Assembly (NCBI GenBank): GCA_946902875.1
Contig: OX336336.1
Location: forward strand, 3,566,545 to 3,630,544
Length of the DNA stretch: 64,000 bases
Reading direction: 5' to 3'
Source of the DNA: Nematopogon swammerdamellus
Taxonomy: Eukaryota > Arthropoda > Insecta > Lepidoptera > Adelidae
Position numbers and translations under genes: made by a program. Below, piece after piece: positions 32,401 to 45,400 of this stretch (positions are counted from its first letter, which is position 1; the number at the start of each line of letters is the position of its first letter). Below the pieces are notes generated by a model. The model ran no database searches. It was given only the letters and a program-made list of their open reading frames with translations, and was not told the DNA's origin.

Positions 32401-35400
32401 TTTTGTATGTATTTTTTAAATTGTATAGATAGAATTAATATAGATATGTAAATAGAATAAGAAAACGTGACAATAAAGATATAATATTGACAATATTGAT
32501 GGATGACTGATTGATGGTTCATAAATTTTTTTTTGTCCCATTCGCCAATACAATTTATAAAAATTGCAGTTACAAAAAGACGAGAAGTGTCGCGGGACAC
32601 CCGGTTGGAACGAAGGTCCTTTCGCTATATCTTATGTTATGCCACTCAGTTGGTCCACGGGGAACTCCTCTGTATTAAATACCAGGCACAATGAAATAAA
32701 TTAACAACGTTTAAGAGTTAATTAAATAAAAAATAAAAAATAAAAAATGACGCCTATACTGCAGTAATATACCTGTACATAGACATACGCTTGTAAACAC
32801 ACAAACACACATACTACAGCAAAAATGTTGTGACGGTCGAAGTCTTACACTTTTTTCGTCGCCAAGTGTGTGGAGTGTACGTGCGATAGGGAACTTCATT
32901 CCAAAAATAATATTCCTTTATTACATAGGTTTAATTTAAATCGATTTAACTATTGAATTATATCGCAATGCAAACATGTCCAATAAATTAAATTAAACAC
33001 AAAACACAATTCGTTTTAACATCAAAGTGTGTAAAGTCAGAATTGCGGCTAAGTGTTACATATTTTACAAGCCTTCCTGGAATAGCGAGACACCACCCCG
33101 CCGCGCCGCCGCGACTCGATGCTGGTACATGCAGAGTGTACACTGTACGTACAGCCTTCAACTTGATATATCGTGCTCGGTCTCAAAATTATATGAGTAG
33201 GTTTAGTTTAGTTCAAGTTGATACAACATTTTAATGACGAAAGCACTCCATCTTTTCTAGAAATCAATACTAATAATAAATCTGTAAGGGATGGTCATGG
33301 AGTAGGTTATTTTGTTTAATGAGCTAAATTGAGGATTTTTAGAAAAAAAAAGTAAGTAAAAGTTTTTTTAAACTTAGTAAACATTATTAAGCTTTTAGGG
33401 GTAAACAACTAAACATCACTGACTATTAAAAAAAATATATCTATGCAAACTTCAGTCAGTCAGTAAGGCGTGTAAGCGTCCACCGCTGGACATACGCCTC
33501 TCCAATTTTACGACGCATACAAGCCGGCTGTCTGGCATAGCCGTACCGACCGCAAAACTATAAAACAAATTCAATTAAACTTTCGTAACTTTATTTTATT
33601 GTTCTTCTGTAAATTCTTTCAGTTGAAAAGGTCTCACGATGGTCGTAAATAAAACCGGCCAAGTGCGAGTCGAACTCGCGCACCAAGGGTTCCGTATCGC
33701 CATGTCATGGTCAGCGCCACTCACGCCATCTATTGCGTGTTTATGAAATGCTTCATATTAGTTAAAATTCATGGTTAGTTAAAATGCTTCATACTCTGTT
33801 CGGTAGATGGCGCGCGCGCATACACTTTTTAGTTTCTTCTATGGGAACCCGCGTGAATTTTTTACTTTTTCTTATTTTTATTATTTGTTGTTATATCGGC
33901 CATAATAACACATATTCTATGAAAATTTCAACGGGCTACCTATTACGGTTCAAGTGATACAGCCCTCGGACAGACGGGCAGACAGACAGACAGACAGACA
34001 GACGGCGGCGTACGCTTAGTAATAGGGATTAGGTTAAATAAAATTTTGCCTACGTTCTAGCTAGATGAAAACAAGTCATTCGTTTTATTTGCAATAACAT
34101 AAGAATAATGTTCGAAGGAAATGGTCCATGAGAACGGCTTCATTGGCGGCGGGCGGCGAGCGGACACAACGCGCCGCGCGGTCTATTTTCATTGGAGCAT
34201 AGAGATAAATACGTAGAGGGAGCTTAATTGCTGAGGAGGTGACATAGAAGTACCTACACAAATGCGCAATTACAACATACACATCACTGATACTTTTATA
34301 TTTAATTTATTTTATTTTATTTTATTTTATTTTATTTTATTTTATTTTGTTTTATTTTATTTTATTTTATTTTATTTTATTTTATTTTATTTTATTTTAT
34401 TTTATTTTATTTTATTTTATTTTATTTTATTTTATTTTATTTTATTTTATTTTATTTTATTTTATTTTATTTTATTTTATTTTATTTTATTTTATTTTAT
34501 TTTATCTTATCTTATTTTCTTTTATTTCATTTAATTCACAAAAACCCGCGTGGAGCACCTTTTGATATTGATTTTTCTCAGGTCTCAAATTACATTAAAA
34601 TGTATTTTATCTATCGATGGCAATGGAGTTTCTCTCTATTAATTTCCCCGCACCGGGCACACAGTCCGTCGGCGCTGCTTCGAAAACGTTTGTATAACCG
34701 CTTCAGTGAGTTTCCCTTCAGCTGCCGAGCGTACCCGACCGATCCCCCGCCTACTGAGTCCAGTGAACGACGACCGACCTCCTGAATGTAGTTGTCGTAT
34801 ATTTTACATAGGGGCACGTCCGTTGCATAAAATAATTTAAATAAGGTTATTAAGAAATAAACATGCAATTTTTTTTTCTAAAAAACTCAATATTTTTAAA
34901 AACGTTTAACAAATTCATTTCAAACTAATTTATTACAAATAATTATGATCCATTATCTATTATACTCGTATTATATTAATTAACTCTTTTTAACCCCCGA
35001 CGAAAAAAAACGGAGGGGTGTTATAAGTTTTACGTGTGTGTGTGTGTGTGTGTGTTGCACTGCACTGACATGGCACCTAGTTCACCCGGTGTTATGGGCC
35101 GACATCGCGGATGTTGTAGGTGATGTAGCCAACCGTGTCAGTTTCCATAATTTTTTTTTTTTTTTTAAACGCATTCCGTGTTGTTACTAGTAATTAGAAG
35201 AATCCACTGAATGAAAACCACGTCTACGCATCTCGCGCCATCTATGTCTGTACTGTTTCGCGAAAGCATGGCGAAGGCTTCCACATATGGAACCAGACTC
35301 CGCCATCTTGGTCCACAGGCAGCAGTCTGCGGGTATGGGGAGTAGGGGCGAGGTGAGAGGGAAGGGGGGAGGGGTGGGAAGAGGAACCAGTCCCAGGCTC

Positions 35401-38400
35401 AGCAGGCCTCGGCTACCTGCCGCGACCGAAAATTCCAAAACCGCATCAAATGTTGCGGGACGTCAAAAATTATAGAGACTAAGCTGCTCTGATCTGTGTG
35501 TCTGTCTGTGGCATCGTAGCTCTCAAACAGATGGACCGATATGGATGCGGTTTTTTTTATTAGGAAGCTTGTTTAATCGGGATGGTTCTTAGCTATGTTT
35601 GTAATCAAGTAATCAAGTAATTAACTAAGAAAAAAAATTATTATCTTAAAAAGTGGATCGATTTGCATGCGGTTTTTTTGCTTGAAATAATTACATTTGA
35701 GCATTCCAAAATATATAATTTTATTTCAACCACCGACCCGACGCAAACGGTGTGTCATCGTAGCTCCCAAAAGAGTGGACCGATTTGGGTGTGGTTTTTT
35801 TTATTAGAAAGCTGGTTTAATCGGGATGGTTCTTAGCATATCTATGTTTGTAATCAAGTAATTAGGTAATAATCAAAAATTAATTATCTTAATAAAAAGT
35901 GGACCGATTTGCATGCGGTTTTTTTTAAAGCTTGAAATAAAAGTTCAATTACAAATTTAAAAAAACCCTGGCCCTTAAATTGTCAGTACGTTACGGCAGT
36001 CGGTAAAGGAGTAGCTCTGAGTTTTTATATTTTATTTACTTTAGAAGTCCGACTCATTTAAGTTAGTAAATGGCAATTATTTTTTACTTTTAAGGGTCGG
36101 GGGTTTTTAAAATTTCTAATTTAACTATCAGTATTTATCAGAATTTTTAAAATTCCTTAATGGTAACCCTATTTCAACGCCAACGAAGTGATACCCACAT
36201 TTGGGCACAATTGGGTCATCTCTAGTGAACCGCGCCGCGTGAACAACTTTCCCGACGAGACGTGCTTCAAAAGTACAAATCATTCGGGTAGGTGGGCTCT
36301 CACGAAACCATTCTAGGGGTCGCGCATACTTAGCGCTGTAACAAAGCGTTTTTACGAGAGAGTTTTAAGTATCCATTGGGCCCGCACCCACTAGGAAATT
36401 CTATTCACTATTTTTATTTGGTGTATTCATTTGAAAACCAATAACTTCATTTATATGTATTTTTTATGTAGCTTTATATGTAGCTTTATATGTAGCTTTT
36501 ATTTAACTAGCATACTTTTTCGTAAAAGGCGAATAAGGGATAAGGATAAGATGCCGTGCTAAAGGGCGACAGGCTAGCCAACTCTCACCTTGGCACGGTA
36601 CTTCCACCGACTCTTGCAGCAGATGGGTCTTGATCGATTGAATATTGTTCTAATACTTTGCGAAACGTGGTGGTCGGTGTTGTGCTGTAATTTAACAGAA
36701 AAAACACAATTAAACGCAGAGTAGGTAATGGTTTTTCAGCACAAAACCAATTACTCTGCTTACCCCTATTGTCGGGATTCAGCGTGTGTGATATGTATCA
36801 ACTTTTTTTTTTTTTTTTTAATAGTAAGCGCGACATGTAGCGCCACCGAGCCACCCATAAGGTGTCTGGCGACGCCCATGGTCATTCGGTCGCATGCGGG
36901 GGCTGCGAATGCCATGTTGGCCTGACAGGTGCCCATTCACGCCTCTCTTGAAGGACCCGAGACTGCACATGGGGGGATATATGTGGGCAGGGAGAGCGTT
37001 CCAGAGTTTACCAGTTCTGTGGAGGAAAGATCTGCAGAACCGATTGGTACGCATCCGTGGTAAGTCCAGCTCCTATCAGGCCGGCAGGGCATTCGCAATC
37101 CCCGTGCATCACAGAATGTCCATGGTCATTGTTAGACACTTACTTGTAGGTGGAACGATGCCAAATGTCGTGCTATCTATAAAAAACACACACACAAAAT
37201 ACGTGCACCAATGCTCTTTTTTCTGGTGCAAAAATGCTTCACCGTTCGGAATCGTTGTAAAGCTAGGTCCCTTCCTTTTCGCCTTACTAGGGGGTAGGCT
37301 CAAATTGTATCCGACCACCACTCGGTTGGTACCACCACACTGGACGTAAGTGATTAAGGATAAACTTAATGCGTAATTTTAATTTTTTACATCTGCTATT
37401 GGAACATTGGTGGATCAATTTTAACACCCTCTCAAACTGCTGCCTACACCTTGACCCCATTCATGTTTGCTGTGCTACTGATCTCATCGTCAAGTCTCGT
37501 GACATCCGATCTCTATAAGCCGCGTAGTCTGCATTGACACAGAATGATTAATCATGCGCTTTCAATAAGCTTGTCCAATCAATATCGCGATATGAGGCGG
37601 CGCCCCTGTACAGTGCCGAGCTGCGCGGCTGGTGGCGCCCCGTTGTACACACAAAGCCACTTAGCGCCCAACGCGATCTGAACGAACACTGCAGCTCGTC
37701 GGGTCGGCGTTTTGCAGAGTTGGCGAAGTGTTGCCATCGACATATCGTCTGTGATTTTTAGGGTTCCGTATCCGTCGTACGGGACCCTATTATGTATGTA
37801 TGTATATATTCTTTATTGAACACCAATTTATAAAATTAGGTACAACAGGCGAGCTTAATGCCGCGAGGCATTCTATTCTAACTAACCTTTGGGATGTGGG
37901 AGAAGGACACGCAGGCGAACAAGAATAGCTTGTGGCAATGTGTTAGACTGTAAAGAAATATGTATGATAAACTACATATGAATACTACATAAATACTTTA
38001 ATAAGCATATATAATGTATATAATAAACTTACATATTATGTACATTAATCGGTGGTACCGTTGTGCAACATAATCAACTGAATGACAGGAGAGTAAGAGA
38101 AGGTAAAGTAAAAGTAAAAGTAAGAGAAGTAAGAGTACTAAGCCTACGCCGTCTGTCTGTCTGTTTGTCTGTCTATATGTATGTATGTCTACGCTGTCTG
38201 TCCGAGGGCCGTATCTCTTGAACCGTAATAGGTAGCCCGTTGAAATGTTCACAGAATATGTGCTATTGGCCGATATAACAACAAATAATAAAAATAAGAA
38301 AAAAAAAGTAAAAAATTGACGGGGTTACCCATAGAAGAAATTAAAAAAGTGTAAGTGCGCCATCTACCGAAAAGAGTATGAAGCATTTTAACTAATCCAT

Positions 38401-39429
38401 ATGTTAAAATGCTTCATACTGCGGCGTGCGACATAGATGGCGTGAGTGGCGCTAACCATGACATGGTGATACGGAACCCTCGGTGCGCGAGTTCGACTCG
38501 CACTTGGCCGGTTTTTTTTATGTTATCCGGTATGGGCGGCTGAGTCAGATGGGTCAAAGCACACGCTCCGACCAGCCAATATCATCTACGAGAAGGTAGG
38601 TGCCATATCGGAGACTTCCCTGGATTGCTGGCTATACTGGACTAGAGGAGAAAACCGCCGAGGCTGCTATGCGGCCATCTTGCAGCCAGTGCGGTGGTAC
38701 CAATCTAGTCGGCTACAAATTTGAGTCTACCACCTAGTAAGGGGCAAGGGAAGGGACCTACACAGTTTTACACCTGTTCCGAACGGTGAAGCAGCAGTTG
38801 CAGGTATGCATATAAATTTTTCTGTAAGAAAAAAACAAATTGGTGCACGCCGACCGGACTCAAACCCCGGACCTCTCGCAAGCCGACCGTTCTTGCCAAT
38901 TTTGACAGTGTATAAATACCCGGAATGCAACAAAATTAAAAGGGGTAAGCAAAATCAGGCGTCCTCAATCTATAAATGAATAGGGGCGGCAAAAATCTAA
39001 ATGAATATTTATCTTTCTTCTGTAAAGTCGTGATTTTTAGAGTTCCGTACTTCAAAAGAGAAAAAAATGAAACGCTTAGTCCAGTTCAGTGTAGCCGGCA
39101 CGACCGAAGGGAAGCACTGACGTGGCACCAAGTTCACCCGGTGTTATGGGCTGACATCACGGATGTTGTAGGTGATGTAGCCAACCGTGTCAGTTTCCAT
39201 AAAAAAAAAAAAAAAAATCACTCGTGTGTCTCTCCGTCTGTCACAGCTTATTTTCTCATAAATGTACTGGACGAAAAAAATTTCAATTAATTAGCAAATT
39301 TTAAATTTGCTAATTAGTGTTGTAACGAATGCCTATATTTCCACAATATTCAAAACAATTATGTGACATTTTATATCCTAATGAAATAACTCAAAATGTT
39401 CTATTATAAAGAAAATATACCGACCATAT

Positions 39430-39460
<31 letters not shown>

Positions 39461-42400
39461 CTACCCCCTCCCCTATTATCTAAACTGACTCACTGAGTCT
39501 AAGCATTGGAAAATGGGAATGGCGTATAATGTACATTGTCTACATTAGGAAAATGAAAAAAAAAAGAGAAACCATTCGAGACTAGTTAATTGCTCCACCC
39601 TGAGCACAGTCACAGGGTAGCAATTGTACATCAACGACCTTCGAATGACCGTGTGACCCATTGAGTTAGATAACATTATTTCTCTATGGTGTGACCGCGT
39701 TAACGTACAGAGCAAACATTCTGTTTGCCGACCGACCTACGTACTAACTCACTTACTGTGGCTTATCGTACCTAGCCTAACGTTCTCATTACTGCTAGGT
39801 AGAGTGTTTTCATTTTACGAAGGCACAAGGGGTACGAGGTAAAGTAGTGCGAGAGGCGACCGCGCGGAGCTCAGTAGAGAACGAACTCGGTGCCCTGTCG
39901 GTACACACGTTCTGCACGTCTCCGCGTCGCTCCGTCGAACCGAGTCGTTCCCTACTGAGCTCCGCGCGGTCTCACACCACTTCCTACCTCATACCCCTCG
40001 TACCTTCGTAAAATGAAAACACTCTAACTGCTGATTCTAAGTTAAGGCAAACTGTAGGTATTTTAGTTAACCCTTCAAACGAAATCGCCGGCTACACGTG
40101 ATCATCATTACTAATTATAAATCTGTAAGGGATGGTCATGGAGTAAGTTACTTTGTTTTATGAGATATTGCGTGTGTAGACTCTATTTATGATACTAAAA
40201 CTAAATTGATGATTTTAGAAATATTTTCTGTATGTATGTTCCTCCATAACTCTTAAACCGATAATCCGAATTCGATGAAAATTAGTGCAAGCACATTTGA
40301 TTGTACGGGACACAGGATAGGCTATATAAAATTCACCTTATGAGTGGCTCGGCGCCACATATCGCGTGTTCTATAAAAATAAATGTTTTTATGACTACCT
40401 CGGTTTTCGAATTCCTAATTCAAATAAGCACATTTCCGCCACTCCTAATGTATTTCGACGTGTAGAATTCAAACAATTCCTAGTACGACTTGAATAGAAT
40501 AGCATAGAATAGAATAACGTTTATTTCCTCACTAGCTTTTGCCCGCGACTTCGTCCGCGACTATTTTGGCAATAGTGGCTTCCACGTAAAAGGGAGATAT
40601 ATGCTGTAGCGGACTTTTTTTTAGAACGATTTAAGAGAAACAACCCCACCATAGATTATTTTCGTGTAACTCTAGCGGTTTATGCAGCGCACGCCGAGAT
40701 AGCTCCCAGATGGCGGGATTTTTTCGAACTTACTTGACATTTATCGATAAATTTGGGCCAATTTACACAATGTCTTTATGAATTATAGTCTATAAATGTT
40801 ATTCTGATGTATAAGCTATAGTACTGTAAAGTCTCATCAAAATCCGTTCAGTAGTTTTTGCGGGAAAGAGGAACAAAGATCCATGCATCCATCCATACAT
40901 CCATACATCCATCCATCCTCACAAACTTTCGCGTTTATAATATTACTAGCTGTGCCCGCGGCTCCGCCCGCTCTCATATTTGAGTTGTCTGCTAACCTCA
41001 TAAGCCATTTAGCGTGATAGTAAGTAGCCTATAGTTGATACGAAGAATCAAGCTATCCGTAGAATTTTGTTGTATTAAAATCGATTCAGTGGTTCTCGAG
41101 TTATAAGCGGACAGACAGACATACATACATACAGACAGAAAGCAGACGTTGGATTTTATTAAAGGTAAGGAAGGAAGGATAGTATATGTATACTACGTAC
41201 ATAAACGTATCGATTCTTTTTCACCCGTTTCATTTTAATTGAGCTTCGCCGCCCTCCCGCGTCCGCTCCCTTGAAAATAAAAAGAGAAAGGAAATCCCGA
41301 AACCTCCCTCGCAAATTTTCTCTGCATATTCCGTATTTTTTTTTTCCAATTTACATTTTTTTTTTCATACTCAATCATATTTTTTCACAACTTCGCACTC
41401 TTTTATTTTCGATACGTTTACAGCAAAAATCGTGGAGCCTGTAGGTATGGTTGAAAATTTGATTTTATCTGTGACTATGTATTAATGAATTGTCTACGTA
41501 GAGATGTTAGAGGCTACGATTTCCTTGCAAACGCACACACCACTTCAAATGGTTATTCAATGAAAAGTACTTTCTCTTACGAATTTTACGAGGATTTTTT
41601 AGGGAATATATTATTCTCTGCAGTGCTCTTTTTTAGGGTTTAGTGCCAAAATATATTCTCTGCAGTGCTGGTTTTTAGGGTTCAGCGCCAGAATTATTCT
41701 CTGCAGTGGTTTTTTTTATGGATTCGGTGCCAGAATATATTCTATGCAGTGCTGTCTTTAGGGTTCAGTGCCAGAATATATTCTCTATAATGCTGTTTTT
41801 TAGGGTTTAGTGCCAAAATATATTCTCTGCAGTGCTGTTTTTTTAGGGTTCAGCGCCAGAATGATTCTTTGCAGTGGTGTTTTTTAGGGTTCAGTGCCAG
41901 AATGGTTATAAAGGAACCCTTTTATGTCTAAGAGATAAGGTCGAGATGCCGTGCTAAAGGGCAACAGGATAGCCACCTCTCACCTTGGCAAGGTCCTTCC
42001 GCCGATTCATGCAGCATGTGGGGTCTTCGTGCCTTACTTATGCTGTTAATACTTTGCTAAGTGTTATTGGTGGTCGGTGTTATGCTGTAATTTACAAGAG
42101 TACTTGCATCACAACACCGATTACTCTGCTTACCCCGATTGTCGGGATACAGCGTGTGGTACGTCTACGTCTGTCTGTATGCAGGTCACATCACCTTAAC
42201 TTCAAAACGGTAAGTTTTACCAAATTTAAATTCGATACGCGGGTAGATTATTTTGTAACACACAATAATATTGAAGGATCAATGACTTACGCAAAAAAAA
42301 TTATTATAAAACCCAACTGCTAAAAAAATTAAGGAAACAGGGAAAGATCAGTAGAAAATGCTTGTAGACGGGCTATATGTCTATTCGTACCCAACTACAC

Positions 42401-45400
42401 GAAATCATCGATATTATGTATATATATACCTCTATGTATATCAACTAAGGGTGTACCCCCCTTTAAGGCAAACATCACATCGTATTATCCTAACCATAGC
42501 CATATTTCAAGTGATTTAACTATAATTTATATGCTTATAGTTAGGTAAAGATTCAAGGTATAATGTGAATACATTATTGTAATGTAATCTTCTAAATTCT
42601 CTGAAAAATAAGTGGATGAAAAGTGGTAAAAACGTTCGAAAATGCGCGGGCGCAGCGCAAGCCGTGTTCGGCCGCGCGCCGCCATAGACAAACATTCGGC
42701 CCACATTCAGAAAGTTCAAAGATAATTCAGTGAAAAACCAATTACTATGCTTACAGTTTGAATTTATTTAGATGATTCTTAATCTTATTGACTCTAAGCT
42801 CAACGGAGCATTTTTCGTATTAGACGTATTTGTAACAAACGTAGATTTTCACCCACTAATTTTTCAGAGAATTTAAAAAATTACATTACAATAATGTATG
42901 TGAATCTTTACCTAACTATATGCATGCAAATTATAGTTAAGTCACTTGAAATATGGCTATATTAGGATAATACGATGTGATGTTTGCCTAGTACCCCACC
43001 TTTTAACACGGTGGACTCCATTCTACGTACTTCGCTCAGCAACTCATAAAGTGTCCTACGATTAAAATGTAAATATTCTCACTTCCCTCGACACTATCAG
43101 GGTTAACTCTTCGCTGCAGGAGTCATAAATTGCTTTAGCGTGCATCCAATTTGGCTCCAATGTAGCCCGAAGCCGCAGGCGTGTTCAATATACTCAGCGT
43201 TTTGAGTAAACCTTCGTTTTCAGTAGGCATACAACATACTAACATACACAAAGTGGTACAAATATTTATTTTGGGACTGCAGCTGTGAACCTAGACTAGG
43301 TTCGTTGGTCTAAAGATGACGAAGAGTATGTTTATTACTCGTAGTACCTAAAAAGACAATTTCTTACATAGAAAATTTATGCATATACACGAATCCGAGA
43401 TCTAAAACAACCTGCCGTTAGCACCAATTTGTTTGCTGGGTTGCGCGTTCAATAACTTATAATTTATTACTAGGTGGTAGGGTTTATCCCGCCCGGGTTG
43501 GTACTTGGTACCACCGCACTGAATGAAAGGCCGGTCGAAACGGCTATGTAAATAGTTTGTGTTTTCCGTCCAGTTCAGTGCAGCCGGCACGACCGAAGGG
43601 AAGCACTGACGCGGCACCAAGTTCACCCGGTGTTATGGGCTGACATCACGGATGTTGTAGGTGAGGTAGCCAACCGTGTCAGTTTCCTTAAAAAAAAAAA
43701 TAAGCCCGTACGTGTTGTGTCCACAGATCCACCAATAGAGTCGGAACACTGCGACTGGCTGTACGGCATCTTCGGGCACGAGACCTCCTGCACGCGCTAC
43801 TGGACCTGCTGGAACGGCACCGCCACCGAGCAGCTCTGCATCGGTGGGCTGCTGTACAACGAGCATGCGCACTCCTGCGACTGGCCCGAGAATGTGGACG
43901 GCTGTCAGAAGCACCGTGAGTGTTTACAATTACAGTTTACTGTGTAATTAATTACAATTACAGTTAATTACCATTTTTACAATTAATTTTTTACTTACAG
44001 CAAGAATGTAATTATTTAGTTTTTATTATTTATTAGGTAATCAACTAATTTATTACATCTCCTTGGAAAGCATGTACGGTACTTATTTAAATTAACATTC
44101 AAATTTATTAGGTTAATTTTATTTAATTAGTTTTACTGTCAAGTTATATTTTGTTTACTGTTTTACCATTAATAACAGTTATCTCATCTCTGTTGGTGGG
44201 TGAGCGCAGTCTATTACAGTTTTAATTGTGATTAAATTAATTACAGTTATAGTTAAACTTATAGTTCAATTATAATTACATAAATTGCAGTTTTTTTTTA
44301 TTATTGAAACTGACACAGTTGGCTACATCACCTACAACATCCGTGTGATGTCAGCCCATAACGCCGGGTGAACTAAGTGCCATGTCAGTGCTTCCCTTCA
44401 TTTCATGTCGGCTACACTGAACTGGACGGAAAACACGATTTACATAGCCGTCTCGACCGACGACGTTTCATTCAGTGCGGTGGTAACAACCCGGGCGGGA
44501 TAAACCCTACCACCTAGTAATATAAGAAGGGAAGGTAAGGTTGTAGTTTAGTTAAAGAGTTTAATTATAATTTACATAGCTTTTGCCCGCTGCTTCGCTC
44601 GCATACCCTATGTCCATCCTGAAGGTCCAAAGAATTTTCAAAATCGAATGAGTATATTCGGAGATTACCTCCAACATCCAAACTTACAAACTTTACCTCT
44701 TTATAATATTAGTGTAGATTAATTTATAGTTGTAGTTTAGTTAAACTTACAATTTTATTATAAGTACATTAAATTACAGTTGTGTTAATTTAAACTTACA
44801 TTTTAATTATAATAACATTTTATTTTTTATGCAATAAGAGGCGAAGGCGGACTTGTCCCTTACAGGGATTTCTCCCAGTCAAGCTTTGGATGTTTGAGAT
44901 ATAAGTAGATAGTAGCAAAAGACTTGAGTGTGGGAATGTAAAACATAATATAAGGAAAAGTTTTAAAAAACATAAAACCGACTTCCTAAAAAAAGTAAAA
45001 CTAAAAAACTATTTAAAATTAAAATATAAAAACCGCCTTCAAAAATATATGAAATAAAAACCTAAAAAAAAAAAGAACCCTAGAGTTGAAGGCGGTGCTA
45101 AAAAGGCTACACAAATCACAAAGGATATTATCATCCACTCATGTTTTCTTTCATGCATCATTTTTGCTTGCTTTAGCACCGCCTTCAACTCTAGGGTTCT
45201 TTTTTTTTTTAGGTTTTTATTTCATATATTTTTGAAGGCGGTTTTTATATTTTTATTTTAAATAGTTTTTTAGTTTTACTTTTTTTAGGAAGTCGGTTTT
45301 ATGTTTTTTAAAACTTTTTTTTTATTTCACAGTTTTTTTTAGTAATTTTTTGCTATTAATGTACTCGGCGGAATCGCTCGGCCTTCGGCCTCGCGATTCC

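Noticed and set aside
34262..34565. ILFYF-repeat open frames
   Set aside because: Translation of the (TTTTA)n microsatellite.
43633..43914. Minus-strand open frame of 93 codons opposite exon 3
   Set aside because: Shadow of the exon and of the adjoining SINE-like repeat.
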